Positions 36,668 to 45,228 are shown, counted from the first letter of the stretch. The stretch is DNA of 64,000 bases from UBA940 sp045613745 (GCA_045613745.1 JAZLBP010000008.1:62001-126000); one strand, 5' to 3'. Numbers and translations: made by a program. The notes: generated from the letters alone by a model not told the origin.

Positions 36668-37036
36668 TTAATCTTTTATTTTGGTTTTAACTATTTCAAT
36701 GTCTTGTCGGATTTGAGCCTGCAACTCTTCGAGTGAGTCGAAACGTTGTTCGCTGCGAAGAAAGTCACCCAATACAACGCATAATTGTCGGCCATACAAG
36801 TCGCCCTCAAATCCTATGATATGCACCTCGGCTCCTCGCACCGCACGGCTGTCAATCGTAGGTTTACATCCTACATTCACCACAGCAGGGTAGGCTATGC
36901 CTTCAAGTGTCACTTCGGCGGCATACACTCCGTTTGGAGTTGTGTCCTCGGCCGCAAGAGCGATGTTGGCGGTAGGTACTCCGAGTGTGCGTCCGATGCG
37001 GTTGCCTTCAACTACTATTCCTTCAATTCGTTTCAC
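36668..37036 (-). CDS. Stand-alone riboflavin kinase domain protein
   Basis: Only 122 residues: a single flavokinase (RFK) barrel, which makes FMN from riboflavin. The start IEGIVVEGNRIGRTLGVPTANIAL contains the nucleotide-binding G....GR.LG.PTAN motif; NGVYAAEV, YPAVVNVGCKPTI and EVHIIGFEGDLYGRQLCVVLGDFLRSEQRF are the remaining family hallmarks. Most bacteria carry RFK fused behind an FAD synthetase domain in RibF (about 310 residues); here the N-terminal half is absent and the preceding sequence is the next gene, not a decayed fragment. A full RibF may exist elsewhere in the genome. The kinase fold is sure; whether it is the main flavokinase is not. Confidence 0.85.
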   Translation of the reverse strand: MKRIEGIVVEGNRIGRTLGVPTANIALAAEDTTPNGVYAAEVTLEGIAYPAVVNVGCKPTIDSRAVRGAEVHIIGFEGDLYGRQLCVVLGDFLRSEQRFDSLEELQAQIRQDIEIVKTKIKD

Positions 37037-37043
37037 GCGCGAG

Positions 37044-38135
37044 TTACATATTTTCGGTTAACTTCTGCACCACGCGGATGTTGTTGAAAAACTCCTTGGC
37101 AAACACGCGGATTACATTATAACTCGGAATAGCGAACAGCATACCCACAACACCACCAACGCTTCCTGCAATCAGAATTACAAGGAATATTTCGAGCGGA
37201 TGGGCGTGCACACTATTGGAATACAACACAGGTTGCAACACAAAGTTGTCGATTGCTTGCGCAGTGAGGATTGTACCACCCACAATAAGCAGTATGCCAA
37301 CGGTGGTAAGGCCTGCAATAGGCGAGAGCAGAGCAATTATCAATCCCAAACATAAGCCAATCAGCGGACCGATATAGGGAATAACATTCAGCACTCCCAC
37401 AAACGTAGCGATGGTAAGTGCGTCGGTCGAAACCATACCAAACAGGCGCAGGACAACCGACACGAAAGTAAACATAATGGTCGATTCCAAAAGGATACCC
37501 GTAAAGTAGCGTTTAAGCAAGTGCATAATAGAGTCGATAGCGCGACTGATATTCTCGCCGTACTTTTGGGGTGTGATGGTCAGCACAATACTTTTGAAAA
37601 GTCCCTCCTCCTTGATAAAGAAGAACGATATAAACAGTATCGAGAATATGGCAATGGCAGTATTACCCACAACCGATACCGTGCCGCTTAACAGCGAGTT
37701 AATGGTGCCGATGTTAAGTATCTCTTTAAATGAAGTGAGCAGAGATTCCGTCAGCGAGAACTCTTGTGCCATACCCAGCTTGTCAATCATAAAGTTCTGG
37801 ATATTGGTCAGCGGTTCATCGATATAGGTAGCAAGTGTTTTGATGTCGATGTTCGAAAGCTCATTCAGTTTCTTAAAGAGCAGAGGAATCAACGACACAA
37901 ACACACCGCCAAAAACTGCGCAGAACGCAACCAGCGTAATCAATGCCGCCAACCAGCGGGGCATCGAGAACTTGCGGATGCGAATCTTACACAAGCGGTT
38001 CATAAGCGGACCCATAATGATGTTAATCAGCACCGCAGCAATAATATACAGAACGATATTGCTGAAATACCACACTCCCAAACCGACGGCGGCAAGGGTC
38101 AAAAGTCCGATTATGTATTTCGGAATGCTGTTCAT
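37044..38135 (-). CDS. AI-2E family transporter / permease
   Basis: 363 residues with seven or eight hydrophobic segments arranged as in the AI-2E (YdiK/PerM/TqsA) family. The N-terminal helices include ALITLVAFCAVFGGVFVSLIPLLFKKL, followed by a soluble central part (NIDIKTLATYIDEPLTNIQNF). The C-terminal group has the family landmark NVIPYIGPLIGLCLGLIIALL and VLQPVLYSNSVHAHPLEIFLVIL. Members export autoinducer-2 or ions or are of unknown substrate. It sits between psd and the riboflavin kinase with short gaps (13 and 7 bases), probably one operon. The substrate is not predictable. Confidence 0.88.
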   Translation of the reverse strand: MNSIPKYIIGLLTLAAVGLGVWYFSNIVLYIIAAVLINIIMGPLMNRLCKIRIRKFSMPRWLAALITLVAFCAVFGGVFVSLIPLLFKKLNELSNIDIKTLATYIDEPLTNIQNFMIDKLGMAQEFSLTESLLTSFKEILNIGTINSLLSGTVSVVGNTAIAIFSILFISFFFIKEEGLFKSIVLTITPQKYGENISRAIDSIMHLLKRYFTGILLESTIMFTFVSVVLRLFGMVSTDALTIATFVGVLNVIPYIGPLIGLCLGLIIALLSPIAGLTTVGILLIVGGTILTAQAIDNFVLQPVLYSNSVHAHPLEIFLVILIAGSVGGVVGMLFAIPSYNVIRVFAKEFFNNIRVVQKLTENM

Positions 38136-38148
38136 TCAGAGGTTTTGT

Positions 38149-38808
38149 TTATTTCAGACGTGCAATAGGGGTTTGCGAGCCTACAACCTTATCTCCGAGG
38201 GTGACCATAATCTCAGCATCCAGCGGCAGATAGATATCCACACGGCTACCAAACTTGATGAATCCCGATTGAGAGTTTTGGGTTGCGATTTGGCCTTTGC
38301 TTGCGTACGACACGATACGGCGAGCGATAAGTCCTGCAACTTGACGGAAAATCACAATGGCTCCTTTGGCGGTCTTCACGCCCACAGTCATACGTTCGTT
38401 GTCGTCCGACGATTTGGGGTGGCTGGCAACCAGGAATTTACCGGGGTGGTATTGTTTGTGTATAACCTCACCACCTACGGGGAACCAGTTGATGTGTACG
38501 TTGAATAGGTTCATAAAAATCGACACCTGCATCATCTTCTCGCCACAAACCTCAGTCTCCATAATATCCTCGCTAACCACAACGACTCCGTCACAAGGCG
38601 AATATACCAAATCGGGATCGGTGAGGTGGGGGCGCACAGGCTCGCGGAAGAATGCCACCACGATGCCCCACGACAGGATGGTTACTCCCCACAGAATATA
38701 AAGTCCGAGCGGTGAGAATGACACAAATGCGGTCAAAAGTCCTGCTACGACAGCCAGAAATGCCGAAACAACCAGAATTGTTCCCGTTCCTTCTTTATTA
38801 ATCTTCAT
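38149..38808 (-). CDS. psd: Phosphatidylserine decarboxylase (short form)
   Basis: Forms phosphatidylethanolamine, the main Bacteroidetes phospholipid head group. 219 residues, the small type II/archaetidylserine-like form. Two N-terminal membrane segments (about 10-50) are followed by YSPCDGVVVV, the metal/His-like NVHINWFPVGGEVIH stretch and the self-cleavage site FIKFGSRVDIYLP. In this site the Gly-Ser bond is cut and the Ser becomes the pyruvoyl cofactor near residue 184. It stands 16 bases after cdsA, so consecutive steps of lipid synthesis are co-transcribed. Confidence 0.94.
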   Translation of the reverse strand: MKINKEGTGTILVVSAFLAVVAGLLTAFVSFSPLGLYILWGVTILSWGIVVAFFREPVRPHLTDPDLVYSPCDGVVVVSEDIMETEVCGEKMMQVSIFMNLFNVHINWFPVGGEVIHKQYHPGKFLVASHPKSSDDNERMTVGVKTAKGAIVIFRQVAGLIARRIVSYASKGQIATQNSQSGFIKFGSRVDIYLPLDAEIMVTLGDKVVGSQTPIARLK

Positions 38809-38824
38809 ATCGTTGAGTTTTAGT

Positions 38825-39688
38825 TTAGAATTGCATTATCATATCACATAAAATGGTCACAAGTGCCATAGGAGCAGACAAGAACAGCGCATCGAATCGG
38901 TCCAAGAAGCCACCATGACCCGGCATAATGCTGCCCGAATCCTTGATTCCGAGCGAGCGTTTGAACATCGACTCGATAAGGTCGCCGGCAACACCCGACA
39001 GCGCAATCACCACACCCCAAACACCCATCAATACGGGAGAAATATTGAGCCATAATGCTCCGATTGTAGCACTCACCACACAAGCCGAAACTACGCCACC
39101 GACGAAACCTTCCCACGACTTCTTGGGTGAAATCGAAGGACACATTTTGTGGCGGCCGAAGGTCATACCAAACAAATAGGCGAACACATCGTTAGCCCAC
39201 ACGATAATCATGTATGCCAAAATATACTGTCCATTCCACTCACTGCTATTCGTCAGTCCGAGCAGAGTCATTGCAACAACGGGCAGAGCGATATAGGTCA
39301 CGCCTGCAAATGTGGTGCTGATGTTTGCAATAGGATTTTGACTGCCTCGCCACAGTTGCGATACAAACACCATGACCGACAAGAAAACAACGGCAGCAGC
39401 AATGAGTATTGTATAAGGTAGGGTACTCGAAGGCAGATAGGGCAAAGAGTGACTTGCCAAAAGGCCAATAAGCACCACCAATACCGCAATAGCCAAACCA
39501 AAAACTCGGTTGGGAGCATATCCTGCCTTGCGACACATACCATAGAACTCCCACAGAGAGCCAATGGTTATGCCGAGCGCAAAAAGTGCATAAAAATGAA
39601 TGTTGGTAAGTGTTGCCAACAGCACAACACCGAAGAGCACAAGTCCACTCGCAGTTCTGATTAGCAGGTTTTTGGTTTTGTCGTTCAT
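38825..39688 (-). CDS. cdsA: Phosphatidate cytidylyltransferase
   Basis: Makes CDP-diacylglycerol from phosphatidic acid and CTP, the precursor for all phospholipids. About 287 residues with eight hydrophobic segments. The family signature is complete at the C-terminus: GDLIESMFKRSLGIKDSGSIMPGHGGFLDRFDAL, in which the Asp and Lys/Arg residues bind metal and CDP. Start 39688 (MNDKTKN) is used; an upstream in-frame ATG at 39796 would overlap the end of ftsH and add a basic non-family extension. It lies between ftsH and psd, the usual order. Confidence 0.95.
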   Translation of the reverse strand: MNDKTKNLLIRTASGLVLFGVVLLATLTNIHFYALFALGITIGSLWEFYGMCRKAGYAPNRVFGLAIAVLVVLIGLLASHSLPYLPSSTLPYTILIAAAVVFLSVMVFVSQLWRGSQNPIANISTTFAGVTYIALPVVAMTLLGLTNSSEWNGQYILAYMIIVWANDVFAYLFGMTFGRHKMCPSISPKKSWEGFVGGVVSACVVSATIGALWLNISPVLMGVWGVVIALSGVAGDLIESMFKRSLGIKDSGSIMPGHGGFLDRFDALFLSAPMALVTILCDMIMQF

Positions 39689-39726
39689 AGGTTTGTTGGG
39701 TGTAAATTTATAGGTCGTTAGGTTTA

Positions 39727-41748
39727 TTACTCTTGTTCGGTTACAGCGGACTCTTCGTTGGCCGACTCCGATTGGGGTTCGGCCTCGGCGCCACACTCTT
39801 GGGTGGGAGCAGCATTCTTTGCAGCCTCTTCCAACTCTTTGGCGATGTCCTTTTGGCGTTTGCCGAAGATATCAACCAAGTCCTCGGTAAAGACAACCTC
39901 TTTTTCGAGCAGGCGCTCGGCCAGTCGGGTGAGTCCCTCGCTGTTCTCAGTCAGCACCTTCTCGGCCATTTTATATGCTTGTTCGAGGATTTTCTTCGCC
40001 TCGGCGTCAATCTTCTCGGCAGTTTGCTCGCTATAAGGCTTGGTCATTGCATAGTCGTTTTGGCCGGTCGAGTCATAGAAGCTGATGTTGCCCGTTGTTT
40101 CGCCCATACCATAATAAGCAACCATCGAGTAGGCCATCTTGGTTGCGCGTTCCAAGTCGTTCAGCGCACCGGTCGAAACCTCGCCAAAGGTGAGAGCCTC
40201 CGAAACACGGCCACCCAACAGCGATGCCATCTCGTCCATCATTTGGGGGCGGGTGGTGAGTTGGCGCTCTTCGGGCAGATACCAAGCTGCACCCAGAGCC
40301 TTACCACGCGGAATGATGGTAACCTTAATCAGAGGATTAGCCTCCTCCAACAGCCAGCTTACGGTAGCGTGACCAGCCTCGTGGAATGCGATTTTGCGTT
40401 TCTCGGCGGGAGTGATAATCTTGTTGCGTTTCTCCAAACCACCGATAATGCGGTCAACGGCAGCCAAGAAATCCTCCTTGCCGACGCTCTTCTTATTATG
40501 ACGAGCAGCAATCAGTGCCGCCTCGTTACAAACATTGGCAATATCTGCACCCGAGAAACCGGGAGTTTGTTTTGCCAAGAACTCACGATCGAGGTCGCTA
40601 TCGGTTTTGATGTTTTTGAGGTGCACATCAAAGATTTGGCGGCGCTCAATAACATCGGGCAGACCTACCTCGATTTGGCGGTCGAAACGACCTGCACGGG
40701 TCAAAGCCTTATCCAAAATATCTACACGGTTGGTCGCTGCAAGCACAATAACTCCTGCGTTCGATGCGAAACCATCCATCTCGGTAAGCAGTTGGTTGAG
40801 AGTATTCTCGCGCTCGTCGTTGCCCGAGAAACCTGCATTCTTGCCACGCGCACGACCGATGGCGTCAATCTCATCAATAAACACAATGCAGGGAGCTTTC
40901 TCTTTGGCTTGTTGGAACAAGTCGCGCACCCTCGATGCACCCACACCAACGAACATCTCGACAAAGTCCGAACCGCTCATCGACAAGAAGGGTACATTTG
41001 CCTCGCCAGCCACAGCCTTCGCCAACAGGGTTTTACCTGTTCCGGGAGGGCCAACAAGCAGCGCGCCTTTGGGAATTTTACCACCCAAGTCGCGGTATTT
41101 TTGCGGTGTGCGCAGGAAGTCCACAATCTCCATAATCTCGACTTTGGCTTCCTCCAAGCCTGCAACATCCTTGAATGTCACGCGGTTGGCGTTATTCTTA
41201 TCGAATACTTGCGCTTTGGCCTTACCTACATTGAACACGCCTTGGCCTGCTCCGCCACCGCCTCCACTCATACTGCGCATCATAAAAAGCCAAATGCCGA
41301 TGAATACCAGCCACGGCAGGAACGAAATCAGTGCGTCGCCCCAGCCACCGCCTTCATTGGTGTAGCTTACGGGCACGCTTCGGCCGTATTGGCTTTCGGC
41401 AGTTTTCAAATCCTCGCGGAACGAATCCACCGAGCCAATGTTAAACTGAAACTGCCATTCGCTATCGGGCAGGGTAGAGTATTTGTCTTGTGTGCGGTAC
41501 TCCTCGATTGCCTTGGGCGTAAGGTACACGCGAGCAACATCGCGGTTTACAACCACGATTTTCTCGACCTCGCCCTTTTCAACCATCTGTTCGACTTCGA
41601 CCCACGACGATTCCGAGGGCGAGTTGACATCGCCTACCATCCACCAGCCGATAATTACGGCGGCGATGATAAACCACATCACATTGAACGGGTTGAAAGG
41701 CAGTCCTTTGCGGGGTGCCTTTGGTCTATTATTCATTTGTTTTGCCAT
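39727..41748 (-). CDS. ftsH: ATP-dependent zinc metalloprotease FtsH
   Basis: A membrane-anchored AAA+ protease that degrades misfolded membrane proteins and short-lived regulators. 673 residues. Two N-terminal membrane helices flank a periplasmic domain (about 40-125). The AAA module has LVGPPGTGKTLLAKAVAGEA (Walker A), CIVFIDEIDAIGRARG (Walker B) and the second region of homology ending AGRFDRQIEVGLPD. The protease domain has the zinc motif HEAGH (about 442) and the distal Asp in the ALNDLERATKMA region. A Glu/Ala-rich tail follows. It is in an operon with rsfS upstream (36-base gap). Confidence 0.97.
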   Translation of the reverse strand: MAKQMNNRPKAPRKGLPFNPFNVMWFIIAAVIIGWWMVGDVNSPSESSWVEVEQMVEKGEVEKIVVVNRDVARVYLTPKAIEEYRTQDKYSTLPDSEWQFQFNIGSVDSFREDLKTAESQYGRSVPVSYTNEGGGWGDALISFLPWLVFIGIWLFMMRSMSGGGGGAGQGVFNVGKAKAQVFDKNNANRVTFKDVAGLEEAKVEIMEIVDFLRTPQKYRDLGGKIPKGALLVGPPGTGKTLLAKAVAGEANVPFLSMSGSDFVEMFVGVGASRVRDLFQQAKEKAPCIVFIDEIDAIGRARGKNAGFSGNDERENTLNQLLTEMDGFASNAGVIVLAATNRVDILDKALTRAGRFDRQIEVGLPDVIERRQIFDVHLKNIKTDSDLDREFLAKQTPGFSGADIANVCNEAALIAARHNKKSVGKEDFLAAVDRIIGGLEKRNKIITPAEKRKIAFHEAGHATVSWLLEEANPLIKVTIIPRGKALGAAWYLPEERQLTTRPQMMDEMASLLGGRVSEALTFGEVSTGALNDLERATKMAYSMVAYYGMGETTGNISFYDSTGQNDYAMTKPYSEQTAEKIDAEAKKILEQAYKMAEKVLTENSEGLTRLAERLLEKEVVFTEDLVDIFGKRQKDIAKELEEAAKNAAPTQECGAEAEPQSESANEESAVTEQE

Positions 41749-41784
41749 AGTGTGTTGTCTTGTGAATGAAGTTTGGGGTGAGGA

Positions 41785-42135
41785 TTACTCCTCGTAGTCG
41801 TAGCGAGTGCAGGGTGCGTCAGCCCACAGTTCTTCGAGTTTGTAGAAGTCGCGCATCTCGGTTTGGAAGATGTGAACGATGATGTCGGTGTAGTCCATAG
41901 CCACCCACAGCGAGTTCATCTTACCGTCCACGCGCCACACTTTTTGACCGAGCTGGTTGAAAACATCCTCCTCGATTGCATCTGCAATAGCAGACACTTG
42001 GGTAGTCGAGTCGGCGTTGCAGATTACGAAGTGCGAGCAGATAGCTCCATCGAGTTGTTGCAGGTCGAGCGAAATAATGTTTTTTGCCTTACGGTTTTGT
42101 GCGGCCTCTACGATTGAATTTAACAGTTTATCCAT
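41785..42135 (-). CDS. rsfS: Ribosomal silencing factor RsfS
   Basis: 116 residues, single-domain Iojap/DUF143 protein that binds ribosomal protein uL14 and blocks subunit joining when nutrients are short. The conserved stretches are ENIISLDLQQL-like at the start (here AKNIISLDLQQLDGAICSHFVICNADSTTQVSAIADAI), then VWRVDGKMNSLWVAMDYTDIIVHIFQTEMRDFYKLEELWADA, which holds the W-x-x-x-D-Y contact region. First gene of the rsfS-ftsH-cdsA-psd operon, a widely conserved Bacteroidetes order. Confidence 0.95.
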   Translation of the reverse strand: MDKLLNSIVEAAQNRKAKNIISLDLQQLDGAICSHFVICNADSTTQVSAIADAIEEDVFNQLGQKVWRVDGKMNSLWVAMDYTDIIVHIFQTEMRDFYKLEELWADAPCTRYDYEE

Positions 42136-42178
42136 AGTGTTATATCTTCTGTTTTCGATACTTTGTTTTAAGAATCAA

Positions 42179-42212
42179 CAAATGTACAAATTATTAACAA
42201 ATTTCTTGCAAA
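42179..42212 (-). promoter_or_regulatory. Promoter of the rsfS-ftsH-cdsA-psd operon
   Basis: On the minus strand TTTG (42209-42212), a 22-base spacer and TACATTTG (42179-42186). The leader to the rsfS ATG at 42135 is about 37 bases. With short gaps and no terminators down to 35243 it could serve seven genes, ending at ahcY. Confidence 0.55.
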
Positions 42213-42241
42213 AAAAGTATGTCAATACGCATTTATATGGG

Positions 42242-43135
42242 TTATTTTCCCTGAACCATCTCGATTATAGTGCTTCGGAGCGCCTCGATGATGGAGTGTT
42301 TGACATAAGTGCGCCTTACGGCCAATGCGATTTTGCGCGACGCGGCACCCTTGGCCAAGGTCTTAATCTGGCTTTGGCGCTCGGTGGGTACAAACTCGGT
42401 AGCCATCTCGGGAATGACCGTCATATAGGCGGTGCAATCAACCAAGTGCATAAGTGTTTCGAGCGAGCCACCCTCGAAGGTGTGACGCGAGGCGTTGAGT
42501 CTACGGATTTGACACAACTCGGCAACTTGATCACGCAAGCAGTGGCCTTGCGACAGCAATACGAGTTGTTTGGGGTCAATATCTTCGATGCGGATGTTGC
42601 TGCGCTCATAAAGCGGGTTGAGCGGCGATACATAGGCGAAGAAACGGTCGTTGAACATCTCGAACTCCATAATACCCTCGGGGGTTGTGCCGCTGGCGAT
42701 GATAGCCACGTCGAGCATATCCTTTTCGAGCGCGGTACAGATGTCGGCGGTCTCCATCTCCTTGACATTGATATCAACCTTGGGGTAGCGTTTCAGGAAT
42801 TCGGGGATGAACTTGTGCAACAGATAGGGCGACACCGTGGGAATCACACCCAAGCGCAGCGTACCTGCAATCTCGCCTTTGAGTTCGTTTACCGACTCCT
42901 TGATGTAGTTGTAGGCGCGCAAGGTCTCCTTGGCGTTGCGGATAACCACCTCGCCTGCCTCTGTGGGGATTACGGGTTTCTTGCTGCGGTCGAGCAATAC
43001 CACGCCGAGTTCCTCCTCCAAGTTTTTGATTTGCATACTGAGCGAGGGCTGTGTTACAAAGCAGAGCTCCGAGGCTTGCGAAAAACTGCCGCAGTTAGCC
43101 ACCGCCAACAAGTATTCAAGTTGAATGATTGTCAT
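42242..43135 (-). CDS. oxyR: Hydrogen peroxide sensor/regulator OxyR
   Basis: LysR-type activator of peroxide defence. About 297 residues. The N-terminal winged helix-turn-helix (about 1-60) reads LEYLLAVANCGSFSQASELCFVTQPSLSMQIKNLEEELG. The regulatory domain carries the OxyR redox motif SQGHCLRDQVAELC: two cysteines nine residues apart, in the same frame as Cys199 and Cys208 of E. coli OxyR, which form the peroxide-induced disulfide. Start 43135 (MTIIQLEYL) is used because a -7 box sits at 43157-43164; an in-frame ATG at 43159 would fall inside it. Targets such as katalase or ahpC are not in this window. Confidence 0.93.
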   Translation of the reverse strand: MTIIQLEYLLAVANCGSFSQASELCFVTQPSLSMQIKNLEEELGVVLLDRSKKPVIPTEAGEVVIRNAKETLRAYNYIKESVNELKGEIAGTLRLGVIPTVSPYLLHKFIPEFLKRYPKVDINVKEMETADICTALEKDMLDVAIIASGTTPEGIMEFEMFNDRFFAYVSPLNPLYERSNIRIEDIDPKQLVLLSQGHCLRDQVAELCQIRRLNASRHTFEGGSLETLMHLVDCTAYMTVIPEMATEFVPTERQSQIKTLAKGAASRKIALAVRRTYVKHSIIEALRSTIIEMVQGK

Positions 43136-43156
43136 TGTAGTTCTTATTAACTTGTG

Positions 43157-43164
43157 CAAAGATA
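43157..43164 (-). promoter_or_regulatory. -7 box of oxyR
   Basis: TATCTTTG on the minus strand, an exact TAnnTTTG match 21 bases before the ATG at 43135; no clear -33 box. Confidence 0.5.
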
Positions 43165-43216
43165 ATAAATTTTATTTATACTTCACCTCTTTTACCTCGC
43201 CCTTTGGCATAAAAAA

Positions 43217-43238
43217 GCGCTACCCGATTGGGTAGCGC
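43217..43238 (-). terminator. Terminator of rarA
   Basis: A 9-bp stem GCGCTACCC/GGGTAGCGC (43217-43225 with 43230-43238), four-base loop, followed on the minus strand by TTTTTT, 22 bases after the stop. Confidence 0.85.
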
Positions 43239-43260
43239 CTAAATTGTAAATTACGAACGA

Positions 43261-44532
43261 TTAATACTTGCCTTTCCAGAGGGTTTTGATGCGTTCGGCA
43301 ATACGCTCCTCGGTAGGATTGGAGGTATTGGGAGCATAAAAACGTTTGCCACTCAATCCCTCGGGCATAAACTCCATATCGGCAAAACCGCCAAAATCGT
43401 GAGCATATTTATAGCTTTGGCCATAACCTTCATCGCGCATAAGTTTGGTCACTCCGTTGCGAATATCGAGCGGTACGGGGCGGTTGTTGGTGTCGCGCGC
43501 AACAAAAGCAAGTGCCTCATTGATAGCCTTGTATGCCGAATTGCTCTTGGGCGAGGTTGCAAGATAGATGGTTGCTTCGGCCAGCGGAATACGAGCCTCG
43601 GGCATACCGATTCGGTGTACTGTATCGAAGCAGGCGTTGGCAAGCAACATAGCATTGGGATTGGCCAAGCCGATGTCCTCCGACGCAAGAATTACCAACC
43701 TACGAGCGATGAACAAGGGGTCTTCGCCACCCGATAACATACGCGCCAAGTAGTAGATGGCTGCATTGGGGTCGCTACCGCGCACACTCTTGATGAATGC
43801 CGAGATTACATCGTAGTGCTGTTCGCCGTTTTTGTCATACAGCGCAAGGTTTTGTTGTAGGCAGTCAGTGATGGTTTTGTCATCGATTACAAGGTCGCCG
43901 TCGGTGGCTCGCGATATGATGTCGATAATGTTCAAAAACTTGCGCGCATCGCCTCCCGAAAAGCGGAACAATGCCTCGGTTTCAACCACCTTGGGATTGC
44001 GCTCGCGAAGCTCCGCATCGAGTGAAAGTGTTCGTTCAAGTAACTGCTGCAATTCGTCGTTGTTCAACGATTTGAGAGTATATACTTGACACCTCGACAG
44101 CAGGGGAGTGATGACCTCAAACGAGGGGTTCTCGGTGGTGGCTCCGATGAGCGTTACAACACCCTGTTCGACCGCACCCAAAAGCGAGTCTTGCTGGCTC
44201 TTATTGAAGCGGTGAATCTCGTCGATAAACAGAATGGGCGAGGGGGTATTGAAGAACTGCTGTTTGGCTGCTTTGTCGAGCACCTCACGCACCTCGCGCA
44301 CACCCGAAGTGACAGCCGACAGCGTGAAGAATGGGCGGTCCAGCTGCGTTGCAATAACCCTTGCGAGGGTGGTTTTACCCACACCCGGAGGGCCCCACAG
44401 AATGAACGACGGCACATTGCCCGCCTCCACAAAACGGCGCAACACTCCTCCCGGACCGACCAAGTGGGTCTGTCCGACTACATCGTCCAATGTTCGCGGC
44501 CTGAGTCGTTCTGCCAAAGGAATGTTACTCAT
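43261..44532 (-). CDS. rarA: Replication-associated recombination protein A (MgsA/WRNIP1 family)
   Basis: An AAA+ ATPase related to clamp-loader subunits that acts at stalled replication forks. 423 residues. It begins with PLAERLRPRTLDDVVGQTHLVGPGGVLRR, then Walker A LWGPPGVGKTTLARVIA, Walker B PILFIDEIHRFNKSQQDSLL and sensor 1 TLIGATTENPSFEV. The C-terminal tetramerisation part has IKSVRGSDPNAAIYYLARMLSGGEDPLFIARRLVILASEDIGLANP, the clearest RarA signature. Its promoter is TTTG (44581-44584), 21 bases, TAAATTTG (44552-44559). Confidence 0.96.
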   Translation of the reverse strand: MSNIPLAERLRPRTLDDVVGQTHLVGPGGVLRRFVEAGNVPSFILWGPPGVGKTTLARVIATQLDRPFFTLSAVTSGVREVREVLDKAAKQQFFNTPSPILFIDEIHRFNKSQQDSLLGAVEQGVVTLIGATTENPSFEVITPLLSRCQVYTLKSLNNDELQQLLERTLSLDAELRERNPKVVETEALFRFSGGDARKFLNIIDIISRATDGDLVIDDKTITDCLQQNLALYDKNGEQHYDVISAFIKSVRGSDPNAAIYYLARMLSGGEDPLFIARRLVILASEDIGLANPNAMLLANACFDTVHRIGMPEARIPLAEATIYLATSPKSNSAYKAINEALAFVARDTNNRPVPLDIRNGVTKLMRDEGYGQSYKYAHDFGGFADMEFMPEGLSGKRFYAPNTSNPTEERIAERIKTLWKGKY

Positions 44533-44551
44533 CGTTTTGATTGTTTTGGTG

Positions 44552-44584
44552 CAAATTTACGAAATAATCTCGATTAAACACAAA
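44552..44584 (-). promoter_or_regulatory. Promoter of rarA
   Basis: On the minus strand TTTG (44581-44584), 21-base spacer, TAAATTTG (44552-44559); leader about 13 bases. The -33 box overlaps the T-run of the preceding gene's terminator. Confidence 0.5.
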
Positions 44585-44585
44585 A

Positions 44586-44611
44586 GGAGTCGCACATTTC
44601 TGCGCGACTCC
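44586..44611 (-). terminator. Terminator of the small lipoprotein gene
   Basis: An 8-bp stem GGAGTCGC/GCGACTCC (44586-44593 with 44604-44611), followed on the minus strand by TTTTGTG, 8 bases after the stop codon. Confidence 0.75.
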
Positions 44612-44619
44612 CAAAGCTC

Positions 44620-45012
44620 CTACTTGTTGTAAACATTGACACCCACATTGTCGGTAAACTCAACGATAGTACCAACGGTGGTGATAGTGTGTCGTGTAAA
44701 GAAAGGCGGAACACCTGTCAACGAATTGCGTTCGGTAATATTGATAATTGTTTGTGAGCCTGTGAGGTTGGCGTTCTTAAACAACTCGGCAACAGCATTT
44801 TCGCGAACTGCACTGCGAGAGATGCCGCCAATTCCTAATATGCGTTTAACAGAGGTGGTAGCCTCGGCCATACCCACTACGCGGAAGTTATCCTCGCGCA
44901 GAATAACCTCGGGCTGATTTTGAACCAATGCAAAAGTATTAAGGTGGGTACTACAACCCGACAGAGTCAGCAACAGGCCTGCAACAAACAGAAGTTTAAT
45001 AGATTTTTTCAT
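44620..45012 (-). CDS. Small lipoprotein of unknown function
   Basis: 130 residues. The signal peptide ends in a clean lipobox LSGC (lipidated Cys20). The mature part begins STHLNTFALVQNQPEVILREDNFRVVGMAEAT and contains a Ser/Arg-rich GGISRSAVRENAVAELFKNANL helix, then beta strands QTIINIT and FTRHTITTVGTIVEF. This pattern (NF.vvG....s....lG......lv..A...L...A.L..gQ.liN.T) is seen in a family of Bacteroidetes lipoproteins, possibly DUF6567, but I could not confirm it. It lies 58 bases downstream of a structured RNA that ends in a terminator (45070-45228). Function unknown. Confidence 0.75.
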   Translation of the reverse strand: MKKSIKLLFVAGLLLTLSGCSTHLNTFALVQNQPEVILREDNFRVVGMAEATTSVKRILGIGGISRSAVRENAVAELFKNANLTGSQTIINITERNSLTGVPPFFTRHTITTVGTIVEFTDNVGVNVYNK

Positions 45013-45069
45013 AGTTATTTGATTTGTAGTTTAATATTGTTAAGTCCTTAGATATTGAGCGATGGACAC

Positions 45070-45228
45070 AAAAAAAACGCGGACTAAATTCTTAGGTATC
45101 CGATTCTGAGGTCTTCGACTACCTATCACTCAAATACAAGAATTAAAGCCCGCGCTGTTGTACAACAACACGAGCGTCAAAACTTATTCCGTTGAGTGAT
45201 GTGTGAAAGTGTCGAAGTTTCAGAATCA
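45070..45228 (-). ncRNA. ssrS: Structured non-coding RNA, candidate 6S RNA
   Basis: About 159 bases that fold into a long rod. The pairs, in plus coordinates, are: GATTCTGA 45102-45109 with TCAGAATC 45220-45227; CTTCGAC 45113-45119 with GTCGAAG 45211-45217; ATCACTCAA 45125-45133 with TTGAGTGAT 45192-45200. A large internal bubble follows, then an apical hairpin (45148-45175). A closing stem, a central bubble and a capped rod are the plan of 6S RNA, which binds and inhibits housekeeping RNA polymerase. The 3' part can instead form a strong terminator stem (45077-45099 with about 45139-45155) before eight T's. TATCTTCG at 45229-45236 could be its -7 box. Alternatively it is an attenuating leader of the lipoprotein gene downstream. 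The rest of the gap, 45229-45334, shows no gene. Confidence 0.5.

Noticed and set aside
39733..41769. Open frame of 678 codons on the plus strand opposite ftsH
   Set aside because: It mirrors the ftsH gene, whose AAA and zinc-protease motifs are complete. The antisense product has no recognisable family and a composition rich in Cys, His and Leu typical of shadow frames.
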